Source: Hamiltosporidium tvaerminnensis (lineage: Eukaryota > Microsporidia > Dubosqiidae). From it: a stretch of DNA of 64,000 bases. Made by a program: the position numbers and the translations under genes. Location of the stretch: assembly GCA_022605425.2 (NCBI GenBank), contig JAKIMF020000001.1, positions 2,234,501 through 2,298,500 of the forward strand, read 5' to 3'. The notes under the pieces are model-generated. The model worked only from the letters and a program-made list of their open reading frames with translations. It made no database searches and was not told the DNA's origin. Positions 21,665-32,260 of the stretch are shown here, in pieces. The first letter of the stretch is position 1. Each line of letters begins with the position of its first letter.

Positions 21665-22797
21665 TTGAAAGAATGCTTTAATTGTGACTTATTTTTTTGG
21701 AAATTTTTTTTTCGGGTTCTATTTAAACGTAACTCGTATTTTTTAATGAATTATTACTAAATCTACCTTTTTGTATTATTTTATTTACTTTTTAAATCTA
21801 ATCTTATTGAATTTTCATTAAAAGTAAGTTACATAGATAAGCTAATAATTAAATATAGAATTTCTATTTATATTTCTTGAAGTAGTTATCAAAAAAAATT
21901 GCTATTTTTTTTAAAATGTTTTATCTGATAAGAAAACATTTTATTTCGATATTTACTAATTTTATTCTATCTTTTCGCTCTTTTATTCCTACTTTTGCTT
22001 TTTTTAACTCAAATGTTTTATTTAGATCATTATATAATTGTAGAAGGTTTATAAATTTTGGCATCTGGTTCTTCAAAAACTTTTTTTTTATTGGTTTCTA
22101 ACTGAGTTTGTTTTATGTGTTATTATGTCCTACTTTTCATTATTGAAATCAGACTGTTTCGTATCCCAGCTCTCCGCAGTATTTGCTCATAGCTCTCAAC
22201 CTCATTTTAACTCGGAATAAATGTTTCGGTTATTTTTGATTGTTATTGACTGGATACAAGCATATATTCTTACTTTTATTTGAAGTTTTTAATTCATATC
22301 TTATAGTATTTATTAAAATATATTTCAAGGTCAGCACATAAGAGATTTTATCTACGCAAAAATATAAACAAGACTAAGTCATTGAACATAACTAATCAAA
22401 TAAAAAAAATAAGTTAATATATAATTTTAAACTAAAAAGTTTAAAATAGTTAGTTATTTTAAAAATCAAAATCAAAATCAAAATCAAAATTTAAATCAAA
22501 GAAAACTTAATATTAACTTTAAACTAATGAATACTTAAATTTTATTTCATTGTAAAATTAATTATTTCTTTTACGTATTTTTTAATTTTCTTTTAAGTGA
22601 TAATAAAAAAAATATTCAAAAACTTTAGAAAATTATACTCAACGGAAAAAAAAAGTAAACCAGACAACAAAAAAATGAAAAAATATACTTTTTTAAGAAA
22701 TAAATAATTATTTATGACAATTTTTAAAGAAAATTATAAACGATAATACAAGATAGAATTAAAACGAATATGAAAATATTACATCCATTCATATTTA
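21665..22797. other. AT-rich intergenic DNA with a small pentanucleotide repeat
   Basis: No gene seen. 22463-22500 holds several (aaatc) units. A 61-codon hydrophobic frame at 21916-22101 has no promoter motif or homology and looks like chance. Confidence 0.4.
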
Positions 22798-22798
22798 A

Positions 22799-23704
22799 TT
22801 ACAAGAAATAACCCGGCAGTCCTACAGATGAAGGTTTCTGAGGTGTATCTTTGAAAATTAGAAAATTCTTACCTGTAATATCATTTTCATCTACACGTAA
22901 AACACTTGCTAGGTTACCACATCTATAACAATAATTTGGTGCACTCCATACAGTTACAGCACATTTTTCTTTAAAATGCATTTGATATCCTGTAAAAGCC
23001 AACTGATGTGATCTTACCAACATGGTAAGATTATTTATTTCTAAAAACTTTTTTGTGACTTCGCTACCAAATGTATAACCTGCGCCTCGGCTATTTTTAG
23101 AAAATCCTGGGTTTAATTCGTCTGGATCGCTCCACATAAGATCATTTACAAAATGATTATCAGGAAGTTTATTCAATCTATAGATTCTATTTATCTCATC
23201 TATATCCAAGAGACTTGGAGAAAGTCCACCGTGTACACAAAATATTCTGCCATTTACTAAACAGGCATTTATTAAACATTCAAATACGTCACAACAATAC
23301 CTCCATACCCTACTATTTCCATATTTTTTTGCTACTTCGTCATAAAAACCATAAATTTTTGTCAAATCTTTAGATTCGTGATTTCCCCGAATCAAAAAAA
23401 TATTTGAAGGGTACATTATTTTGTAAACCAGCAGTAAACAAAAACATTCCAAACCATTCGCTCCTCGATCAACATAATCACCAAGAAAAATATATTTTCT
23501 TGATTTAGGTGTCCCATTTATTTTAAAAATTGTCAATAAATCGTAATATTGTCCGTGTATATCTCCACATATAAGAACAGGTGAAGGAACATTTACCATG
23601 TTAGGTTCGTTTAAAAGTATTTCACATGCTTTATCACAAATATCACCTATTTCTTCTTCTTTCAACATTACATCTGTTAGAAGAGCATTTAAGTAATTTT
23701 CCAT
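22799..23704 (-). CDS. PP2A-family Ser/Thr phosphatase catalytic subunit (PP4/PP6-like)
   Basis: 301 residues, the usual length. The metal-binding and catalytic signatures are intact: GDIHG at 47-51, GDYVDRG at 75-81 and RGNHE at 106-110, then CVHGGLSP, SPRGAGYTFG-like NSRGAGYTFG, and WSAPNYCYRCGN. WSAPNYCYRCGN, rather than the FSAPNYCYRCGN of PP2A itself, and the segment VTKKFLEINNL favour PP6/Sit4 or PP4. The C-terminus ends GYFL, close to the DYFL tail whose final leucine is carboxymethylated in this family. It would act with regulatory subunits on cell-cycle and transcription-related phosphoproteins. ATG is directly preceded by CCC on the sense strand (complement at 23705-23707). Confidence 0.93.
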   Translation of the reverse strand: MENYLNALLTDVMLKEEEIGDICDKACEILLNEPNMVNVPSPVLICGDIHGQYYDLLTIFKINGTPKSRKYIFLGDYVDRGANGLECFCLLLVYKIMYPSNIFLIRGNHESKDLTKIYGFYDEVAKKYGNSRVWRYCCDVFECLINACLVNGRIFCVHGGLSPSLLDIDEINRIYRLNKLPDNHFVNDLMWSDPDELNPGFSKNSRGAGYTFGSEVTKKFLEINNLTMLVRSHQLAFTGYQMHFKEKCAVTVWSAPNYCYRCGNLASVLRVDENDITGKNFLIFKDTPQKPSSVGLPGYFL

Positions 23705-23707
23705 GGG
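23705..23707 (-). promoter_or_regulatory. CCC motif touching the phosphatase ATG
   Basis: Sense strand reads aaaaaaaccc then ATG, the same spacing as at the dCMP deaminase gene. Confidence 0.6.
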
Positions 23708-24660
23708 TTTTTTTGCTTCAAATAATTTTTTTAAATCATTTTTATTGCGTAAATTTTTAGTTTTTTTTACTCGTTAATATTTGTATAAAAAAAAATTTTT
23801 TGGATTTCAAAATTTTAATAAATTATTTTACCGATTAATTCGTCATATATGATACCATTAATAAAAACAACTTTTTTATTGCATTTATTTTACCATATTT
23901 TAATCATTGATTTATTTAAGATTTAAAGAACTATTTTTAAATAGGTTTTTAAATTTTCAATACTTGTTTTTCTTTAAAACCAAGACTTAGGATAAATATT
24001 TTAATAAAAAAATACCTTTTCACATGAAAGAATCTAATTTTTAAAACAATTATTATTTAAGTTTTGATTCAAATAATTAAAAGAAACTCGAATCTAAAAA
24101 AATCTTATTAAAAGCAATTTTATACTAATTTTTAAACCAAACTACCAAAAAAATATGACTTTAAATTGATTTTAAGCTTATTTTATCATCTATAATAAAT
24201 GAAACTCTAAGTAATTTCTTCTCATAAAATATAAAAATGTTAAAATTGACTTTTAATAAATTTAACTTTTGAAATTTATTGAATAAAGCAAATAAAGATA
24301 AACATAATTTAATCCTTGTTTTATTTTGTGCGAATAAACAGGACGAAGACTAAGTGATATGAATTGCGAATTATATGCAACTCTTTACAACACATTTATT
24401 GTATTTAACTAAGCAATGAAGCACCAAAGCATAAGTATATATTATTAGCAAACAAATTATAGATACACCCACTTCTAGGAAGACAACCCTGTTTGAAGTA
24501 ATCGTTAAGCTAAGAATAGTGTTGCAGAATATTAATTAGGAAATTTCAAATATTTTCATAAAAGAAAGGAATAATGTCGAAAACTTCATTCAAAGTTATA
24601 TAAAGCTAAATACAACATATTTAGTCAATGAGATAACAGTCCATTAAGAGCTCTAGCCTC
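23708..24660. other. AT-rich intergenic DNA
   Basis: No gene, RNA or repeat recognised. Confidence 0.4.
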
Positions 24661-24679
24661 TTTTATTATAAAATTTCGC

Positions 24680-25030
24680 TCCTAAAGATCAAGCACCTCT
24701 GTTCCCCATTTCGTCTATACCAAGATTATTGAGATATTTTTTGATTTCATCGAGCCATCTAGTTCTGAAGCGACCAGGAAGTCTTCGATCTTCGGGATTG
24801 AACATATACACCTATATCAATACTTTGCTGTCTGGCATTTGTTCAAGATGACCCAGCTATCGGTGTCTGGTTCTTTTAACTTAGTTTACTAATCCAGTAT
24901 TTCGATATAAATTTTTAATCGTTGTTGTTAAAAGATTACTACTCTCCTTGCTGATTTCTTACTAGCCCGTATATTCTCAGTAGAATCCTTCGTTCTGATA
25001 TAGACAGAATAGCTTCATGCAGCTTTTATT
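24680..25030 (-). pseudogene. Relic of the C-terminal end of an arthropod-type LINE reverse transcriptase
   Basis: On the minus strand, two stretches in recognisable order survive. The first is FERRILLRIYGLVRNQQGE-like (the F codon uncertain), near 24945-25010. The second is LGHLEQMPDSKV, a stop, then FNPEDRRLPGRF and TRWLDEIKKYLNNLGV, near 24705-24875. This FERxILRxIYG ... RWLGHxxRM ... GRPRxRWLDxI series is the hallmark C-terminal tail of many animal LINE proteins of the APE type. Here the expected Trp before LGH is a TAG and other stops and frameshifts are present. It is unrelated to the RLE LINE and probably belongs to the same lineage as the relic at 8.6-9.9 kb. Confidence 0.75.
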
Positions 25031-25436
25031 ATCCAAGTTAAATGAAACATAACTCGGTATAAATTATTAGACTAAATATCAGACAATAACAACACTGATA
25101 AAAAGTTTACCTCGGTTATATTCAATATTAAGATAAGTTAGGAAAGCAAAAAATTTTAATAATTTATAAGGCTTTATGCTTCAATAATTCATATAAGGTT
25201 TCAATATAGTAGTAAAATTGTTTTAAAAACATAAAAAAACAAACTAAATTATTAAATATTTTTTTTCTTTAATAAATACCGATAAGTTCTGTCCACGGAA
25301 AGAATTCGAAGTTATTTTATGAATGAATTCCTTGAATTTAAAAAATATATTAAATTTTAGCAAACAAATTCTTATCGTAGATTTGGATACGAGATCTGAT
25401 TTATTTTAACAACACTAGATTAAATAATATACTATT
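25031..25436. other. AT-rich intergenic DNA
   Basis: Nothing recognised. Confidence 0.4.
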
Positions 25437-25870
25437 TTATAGAGATCGGAATCACATCACAAGATTCACTTCAAATAGTTGAAACTATAAAAAAGCTACG
25501 TAAATACGAATATTGAGATCGGAATTACATCACAAGATTCACTTCAAATAGTTGAAACTATAAAAAAGCTACGTAAATACGAATATTGAGATCGGAATTA
25601 CATCACAAGATTCACTTCAAGTATTTGAAACTATAAAAAAGCTACGTAAATACGAATCATTCATCAGCATTTTGGTCTTATTATTTTCAATAATATCAAA
25701 TAAATCTCTTATGAAATGAACATGGGATGTTATGTAACTAAATAGTACAACTCAAACCTTAAAAAGCCCCGAATACTAGTATGAATGAAGGCATATATAC
25801 AGTAGATAGTACTTAAAAAGACATTCGAAAATATTTATTTTCATCTACGAATATAATTTAACTTAATTCA
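25437..25870 (+). mobile_element. RLE LINE fragment with an internal triplication
   Basis: Matches the element from the segment encoding EKGITSQDSLQIVET onward, and near 25770-25850 matches the MNVEAYIQSIVLKKTVE segment. The first 73 bases are present three times in tandem. Heavily mutated; not coding. Confidence 0.7.
25442..25660 (+). repeat. Three tandem copies of a 73-bp LINE segment
   Basis: Units begin at 25442, 25515 and 25588, each starting gagatcggaat, and are almost identical. Because 73 is not a multiple of three, the duplication shifts the old reading frame. It arose after the LINE fragment inserted. Confidence 0.9.
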
Positions 25871-26246
25871 AAATCCAAATCAGACTTGAGGAATATATTT
25901 TTACGGCTATACAAGGATCATAAATGCTTTAAAATTATATATACCCACTGCTCACACGCCAATCAGGAGTAAAGTGTAATTAAAACCAAAATCATAAACA
26001 CCTTTCCTTACTCTTTTAGTTGTAAAAAATGTAAAGTAAATTAAAATATTTAGTCAAAATATAGAAAAGAAGTCAAATATAAAGAAAGAATCACATTAAA
26101 CAGTAAAATCCAGAATAAAGAAAACAAAAAAGTTATTGAAAAGTAACCGAAGTTTTGTTGATTTCATTTTAAAATTAATAAAAGCACAGAAAATTAATTA
26201 AAAGAGATAAAAAATATTTTTAATTTACATTCTTTAAGAATCAAAA
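25871..26246. other. AT-rich intergenic DNA downstream of TAF12
   Basis: Nothing recognised. Confidence 0.4.
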
Positions 26247-27686
26247 TTAATTTTTATCGTTATTTTTTCTGTTCTCCTTTAAAATTGCATTGACCATTTT
26301 TTCGTGTTCATCAGTTGGTTTTTTAAATTCTTTTATTACACAATCAGTAGGAAGTTCTAATCCAAATTCAGAATAGAGACCCATTTTAATGTCATCGCAA
26401 CTGACATTAATATCTTCACGATTTCGTGCAAATTTACATGCGGTAGAACAAAGTTTTTCAATAAAAGTATCAACTATTCTATAAAGAAGATATGCAGGTC
26501 CGTTGTCCAAAATTATTTCTGAATCTACATCCTTAATTACCTCCCGAACATCTTTTCTTTTTGCAATAAATTCTTCAAGTTTTTGTAGTTCATTTGAATC
26601 GGCTTTAATTTGGGGTTGTGTGAAGGAAAAATGCGGGAACATAAAACCTGCTTTTTCATGTTCCCTTACTAATGGAGATTGCACAGACAATCTTCGTTTT
26701 TTTTTTAATGTAGTGTCTTGAACATATTGTTGCGATGAACCTGGAGTTTTTGAAGGCGAAACGGGTGGATAAACAATATTCTGATTTGGTGTAATTGCTC
26801 TTGGATTTTCATAGAGATTTTGATTTGTAGATTGAGGATAGAAAGAGCTATAAACAGGTGATTGTTTAGAAAAAGCCTGATTGTTATACGGAGGTACAGG
26901 ACCTTGCATCATCCTTGCAGGGTGCTGAGGTGTAAACATATGATTTGGCCCATAAGGAATATTCATATAATTTGGTGGAACCAAATTATTATTCATACCC
27001 GGTGGATTAGTAAATGAAGGTGATGTACCGTACATCGGCGGTGGAAACATTCTTGGGTCTTGTGGCATCATCCTCAAACTATCTTCAGATCTTGAAAAGT
27101 ATGGATAACCCATGGGTGGATAAGGAAAATAAGGATACGTTGTTTTATTAGAAGGTGGTATTCTTTGCGGTTGGTTTGCCATTTGAATATACGAATCCTT
27201 AGCACTCTTAAATATTTTACGATTTAAAAGGGGATCTTCCGAAGGATCTTGAGGCGTTTGAGTTTCTAAAAGTCTCGGATCAATTGTTCTTACTTCATCA
27301 TCTGTATAGTTTTGATTTTTAAATACATCATAACTTTCGGAAGGGGCATTCTGTTCTGATGTGTGTGGTGTAGTTTCAGATTTTCTTTCCATGTTTTTAG
27401 ACTGAACGGCTTGAAAAGAAGAAATTTCATTTGAAAGTTTTTTTTTACGAAACAAATCATCACAAAACTTTCCAAAACTATTTTTTCTTGGTTTCATAAA
27501 ATTTATATACTTCGCATTAAACATAGTAATACTATTTATAAGTCGTTGTTGTTCTGAATACAATCCAGATATATATTCATTATCTTGATTGTTATTAGTT
27601 TTCAACTTCTTTTCAATTTTCTTATATGCTTTTATTAATTCTTCATAATGACTTTTTAGTTTTTGTGCTTCATCGTTAGCCTCCAT
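26247..27686 (-). CDS. TAF12: Transcription initiation factor TFIID/SAGA subunit TAF12
   Basis: 479 residues. The C-terminal histone fold spans about residues 373-452 and carries the TAF12 pattern: VREVIKDVDSE, then YLLYRIVDTFIEKLCSTACKFARNR, then a D(I/V)K...L helix. TAF12 pairs through this fold with TAF4 in TFIID and Ada1 in SAGA. Residues 1-60 are a coiled-coil-like charged helix (LKSHYEELIKAYKKIEKK). Residues about 140-330 are Pro/Asn/Gln/Tyr/Met-rich and low in complexity, as in the long N-terminal tails of fungal TAF12. Such a long disordered tail is unusual for microsporidia, which often shorten proteins. Sense-strand upstream sequence has only a weak ACC near the ATG. Confidence 0.82.
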   Translation of the reverse strand: MEANDEAQKLKSHYEELIKAYKKIEKKLKTNNNQDNEYISGLYSEQQRLINSITMFNAKYINFMKPRKNSFGKFCDDLFRKKKLSNEISSFQAVQSKNMERKSETTPHTSEQNAPSESYDVFKNQNYTDDEVRTIDPRLLETQTPQDPSEDPLLNRKIFKSAKDSYIQMANQPQRIPPSNKTTYPYFPYPPMGYPYFSRSEDSLRMMPQDPRMFPPPMYGTSPSFTNPPGMNNNLVPPNYMNIPYGPNHMFTPQHPARMMQGPVPPYNNQAFSKQSPVYSSFYPQSTNQNLYENPRAITPNQNIVYPPVSPSKTPGSSQQYVQDTTLKKKRRLSVQSPLVREHEKAGFMFPHFSFTQPQIKADSNELQKLEEFIAKRKDVREVIKDVDSEIILDNGPAYLLYRIVDTFIEKLCSTACKFARNREDINVSCDDIKMGLYSEFGLELPTDCVIKEFKKPTDEHEKMVNAILKENRKNNDKN

Positions 27687-27689
27687 TTA

Positions 27690-28597
27690 TGGTCTAAAAA
27701 TATTTTTTTGATATAAATTTAGCTGGAATAAATAGAAATTTGTATTTTTTGAACATAAAAAATATGAAAACGATTTATATTTATAGAAATTTTTATTTAT
27801 GAAATAATTTTTGCGAATTTATTCAAATGTGTTTTTTTTTTCATTCTGTTTAAAGATTTGTTCTTGAATAAACAATAATTGTATAAATTCAATTTGATTA
27901 TTTCTCAAAAAATATTATTTTTAATTAGTTCGACAGTTTTTTTAATTTAATTTGTTTCGATTTTAGTTGGTTGACTAAATAATTTTACTGTAAAATGAAT
28001 ATTTAAATATTTCATTTTAGGTAAATTATATCGAAATAAAAAAATAATTTGTTGTTTTTATTTATAGCAAATGTGTAGATTTACTGTAAATTATTTAATT
28101 TATTATATTTTATTGTGGTATAGCAAATCATTTCGTAAAAAATTGATATTTTAAGCAAACATATTTTTTTAAAGCGAAAATACAGTATTTCAAAAAATAT
28201 CGTTGCAAGTATTTTCTCCAATAATTTATTTTTTGACTTGAAAAGGAGAATATTTTAGTGTTTAAGCCTATAAAATTCAGATTCATTTGATTTTTATAAA
28301 ATCTGCTTTATTTTAAATAAAAAAAATGAAATGAATATTTTATAAGATTATATTTAAAAAAATAAAAATTAGAAGAAAAAGAACCGAATTTTTACTCGAT
28401 AAAGAAAATAATGTTCTAAATTGAATTTTATTGTGAATTATATTTAATATTCATATATATTTTGATTTGACTTATATTTAAATGATATTACTTCTATATA
28501 CAAATGTATTATCGATTCAAAAAATATTTTGCACCGGTGAATATAAAAATCTATAAATTATCTAAATTTGATATTTTTTATTGCTATCTAATATAAT
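27690..28597. other. AT-rich intergenic DNA
   Basis: Extremely AT-rich; nothing recognised. Confidence 0.4.
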
Positions 28598-28940
28598 AAC
28601 AATTTAATATTTTCCAAATATAGCTTTGAAATATAGAATGTAATATAAAAGTATCTATTGCATTGCTTATCTAATACATTACAGATTAAATATCTTTTAA
28701 CTATAGCTTGGAAGTATAGAATGTAATATAAAAGCATCTATTGTATTGCTTATCTAATACATTACAGATTAAATATCTTTTAACTATAGCTTGGAAGTAT
28801 AGAATGTAATATAAAAGCATCTATTGTATTGCTTATCTAATACATTACAGATTAAATATCTTTTAACTATAGCTTGGAAGTATAGAATGTAATATAAAAG
28901 CATCTATTGTATTGCTTATCTAATACATTACAGATTAAAT
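28598..28940. repeat. 83-bp tandem repeat, about four units
   Basis: The boundary sequence acagattaaat recurs at 28681, 28764, 28847 and 28930, exactly 83 bases apart. The three units from 28681 are nearly identical. The first, before 28681, is diverged. No coding frame or match elsewhere in the window. Confidence 0.95.
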
Positions 28941-30371
28941 TTAATGTGTATTTTAAAGCTGGAAAAGTAATTTGGAATTATTTTAATTCACTTGATAATT
29001 TAAGTATTGAAAGATGTCTTTGAATTTTTAAATACTTTAGAAGAAAAACAGCAAATTAAAAAAAATGTGAAAATATATTTTTTTTCTTTGTGTTTTTAAA
29101 TTAAAATGATAAATGAATGTATTAAAATGTTTAGATTAAAATATATTTCAAATCTAAATTAAAAAAAGTAATTTAAATGTAAAATAAATAAATCAAGAAA
29201 ATTGATCAGTGTAGAATTTCATTATTTAAATATTCGAGTAAACTTTTTTAATTCTAAAATACCGAGTTAAGCAATGTTTCTATTTGCAAAGCTAATTATC
29301 ACTTCAAGATATGTTTTTAGTGTGGTTTTTAAGATATTTTAGTCTGTTTCAAACGGGCTGTTTGAATATTTAATATACATACCGTTTTATAAGCTTAAAA
29401 AAGTAAACTAATAAAAAGTAAAAGACCTTTTTTAATGTACATATCTATAGATTTATTCAGAAAAAGAATTTTCAGGCGGTGATTTTTAGAACATAGGAAG
29501 GTTCTATCATAATACTTTAAAGCTTCTAATCTGAAAAATATTTTATAATTTTTTTCTTGTTCAAATATAGTCTTTTTTATACATAAAAATTTAGTTATTA
29601 ACAATATACAGCATTCAGAATGCACCTTTAGTCTTAGAAACGGAATAACTAAAATTTATTTATCTACAGAAATCAATATCGTATTTAAATAGCGTACTTG
29701 ATATAATAAAAGCACAAAATAAATATTTTACACTTAATTGGAAAATCTAATTGAAGTTTTAGTTTTATAGTTATTTTTAGATACAGTAATAATTTCTCAT
29801 TAAAGATAAGTAACTCTATTTTTTTTATTTTGTGTTTTGCGATTCTAAAAATAATTATTTGGTAATATCATGATATATGGAAATTTAATTGATTAAAATA
29901 TATAATCGTTTTTAAATCCACAGAGATATTCATCGATTTTTCAAAATCAAATGATAATTCAAAGAGTAAATCAGAGTAAAGGCAAAATATTCTAGAGAGC
30001 TTGACAAATGATGTTGCAATTTATGATGCCAAAGCATAAAAATATACGTTAATCTTATGATAAATAACGTGGAGAGTCTAAAATGTCATTTGTAATAGTT
30101 CAATAAAAAGTTTCAAGCCTACATAAATAAAGTTTGAAGTAAAATTTTGATTCGAGATTTAGAAGATTTAATCAAAGAAATAACTTAATTTAATTAAATA
30201 TAGCAATGTGATTGTAAATAATTAATGGATTTCCTTAAATATTGAGGATTATTTGTTTATATATTTACCGTTTCTTGGAATATTTTTTGCAATAAAATCT
30301 GATATAAAAGTAATTTGCTTCTCACGCCAATATTATTTATTTCGAAATAATTTTTTTAACATTAAAACATA
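28941..30371. other. AT-rich intergenic DNA
   Basis: No gene recognised. A 76-codon minus frame at 29395-29625 has no supporting signal. Confidence 0.4.
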
Positions 30372-31075
30372 AAAAACTTTCTGCTTGGCAATGAATGTGT
30401 GAAACTTCTGTGAAGATCATTGTTTGGATTTTTGGAGGAAAATAAAACCACACTACGTTTTCGGTTGTTCCATGGGAGTTCTTATGAAGACGAAAGATCT
30501 AAGAAATAACAAAACTTTTTCTACAACAAATTTATTTGTTGTTTTTTATGTAATATAATTGCAAACCACGGCTGAACATGTAGGTAATTGCCATTTGTGT
30601 GCATGGAACTGAGCTGCTCACTTGGGTCAGAGGACTTGGCGCCTGGGAGATACAAACCAAAAAAACCATATAAAGCCAGGAAAGCTAAGTAGCAGGTTAT
30701 ACCTGTTGGTATGACATTGCGCTGCCTAGGTGGACACCATGTAAATCTCTAAAATATATCTTAGCTAGAAGTTTATTGGGTTCAGAAAGTGTAGAGTAAG
30801 TGGGAATGCTGCATAGTCTTGGGAGAGCACAGGGGAGCTTCGGCCTTTGATCATACACCATGCAACGGACATTAACGAATTCCGGGCAACTGCCTTGCCT
30901 ATTAATTAGGTTCTACACACCTGGTAGATGAAAGACTTTGGGACGTAGGTATCGCAGGGGTTATCGATGGAGTGTTGGGTTAGCAGTCATTTATTTTAAA
31001 CCTAAAACTGCGTCAATGTCATGAAAACAAATATAAACTTGCCACTATTTTAAAAAAATGTGATACTTTTAAATA
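30372..31075 (+). mobile_element. ~700-bp non-coding retroposon, copy 2
   Basis: Matches the copy at 59290-60026 almost throughout, from acataaaaaactttctgcttggcaatg to ttttaaataaa, with small indels and substitutions. Its 5' end lacks the clean ggagggaggataacc start, so it is truncated or mutated there. No clear direct repeats were found. It is intermediate in age between the near-identical copies and the degraded ones. Confidence 0.85.
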
Positions 31076-31684
31076 AATTATTTGTATTGAATAATATATT
31101 CAATAAACTATAATAGAGGTTATAATATATCAACAGAAATGATAAAATACAAAAAAATTACTAAATAAATTTCTTTTATGTCACGAATTTTTAATCCTGC
31201 TTAATTATGTAGATTAAATAAATTTAAACTTTTTAGGAGTAAATAAAGAAACATATAATAGATTCGCAAATATTATCTTTAATAATTAAATCAAATTTCA
31301 AAGCAGGATTAAATGGCAGAGAAAGATTTACTAAACCCGTGATCATATTTTAGGATTCGTTTAGAGTATTTATTAAACTCAATTTGTATATCTAATGATA
31401 TTTTTAAAAATTTTTAAAACGTAATTTATGAAGCTCAATCATGTATATTAGACTTATTAATTGTGTAAATGAAACCTATAGCCAGTGTAAATAAAATCTA
31501 GGAAAAAATAGATGTAAAGAAATGTTATAACTTGTTTTTTTAAAACCAGTATCGGTTGTAATAAGTTTATAAAAATATTAGAAAAATTTTATTTAATTTT
31601 TAAACTGGATATGTCTATATTTAATTAAAAAAAGAATATAATAGGAGAAAAAACATACCAACAAAATTTACTTAAGTTTTAATG
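31076..31684. other. AT-rich intergenic DNA
   Basis: Nothing recognised. Confidence 0.4.
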
Positions 31685-31915
31685 ATAGCTGGTGGTGAGG
31701 ATAACTACACTAAAAACTATCTGCTTGGCAATGAGTGTCTAGAATTCTTTTAAAATTATTGTTGAAATTTTGGTGTGATATAAACCATGCTGGATCTATA
31801 CACCATTTCTATAATCCTGAGTCATACTGATTAAAAGAATTAAATGAAAGATTTTCATTTGCTAATCTTCGATACTGAAGGTAAAAGAAGACAGGAATAA
31901 GTAACTCATTAAGCA
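31685..31915 (+). mobile_element. Short retroposon family, copy 2
   Basis: Head gaggataactacactaaaaactatctgcttggcaatgagtg matches both the 737-bp family and the short family. The body and the ttcgatactgaaggtaaaagaagacagg end match only the short family (20385, 44950, 53508). Confidence 0.7.
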
Positions 31916-32260
31916 ATGTAAAGTTCCTAAAAATGTTTTTTTTTGATTTTGTCAGTATATAAATATCAAAATTATAACTGTAGAATTCTAAATTTTTAGA
32001 TTAAAGTGTAATTTTATAAATCATATTGCAAAACTCATCGTGTTTTTTTGCTCTAATTGTACTAAAATCGAGATTTGAAATTTTATCTTTTTCACTCGCA
32101 CTATTTGTACCAAAATATAGATGATTATTCATATTCTTTTATAGTATTTTTATATGATATATTGGATTCTAAAATGTACATATAGTTTGATATAAACAAA
32201 ATATTAATTAAATTAGAAAAAAAACTTTTTTTATTTTTGTATAGTAAATAAATGAATCAT
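31916..32260. other. AT-rich intergenic DNA downstream of the membrane-anchored gene
   Basis: Nothing recognised. Confidence 0.4.

Noticed and set aside
21916-22101. 61-codon hydrophobic frame after dCMP deaminase
   Set aside because: Phe-rich chance frame with no start signal.
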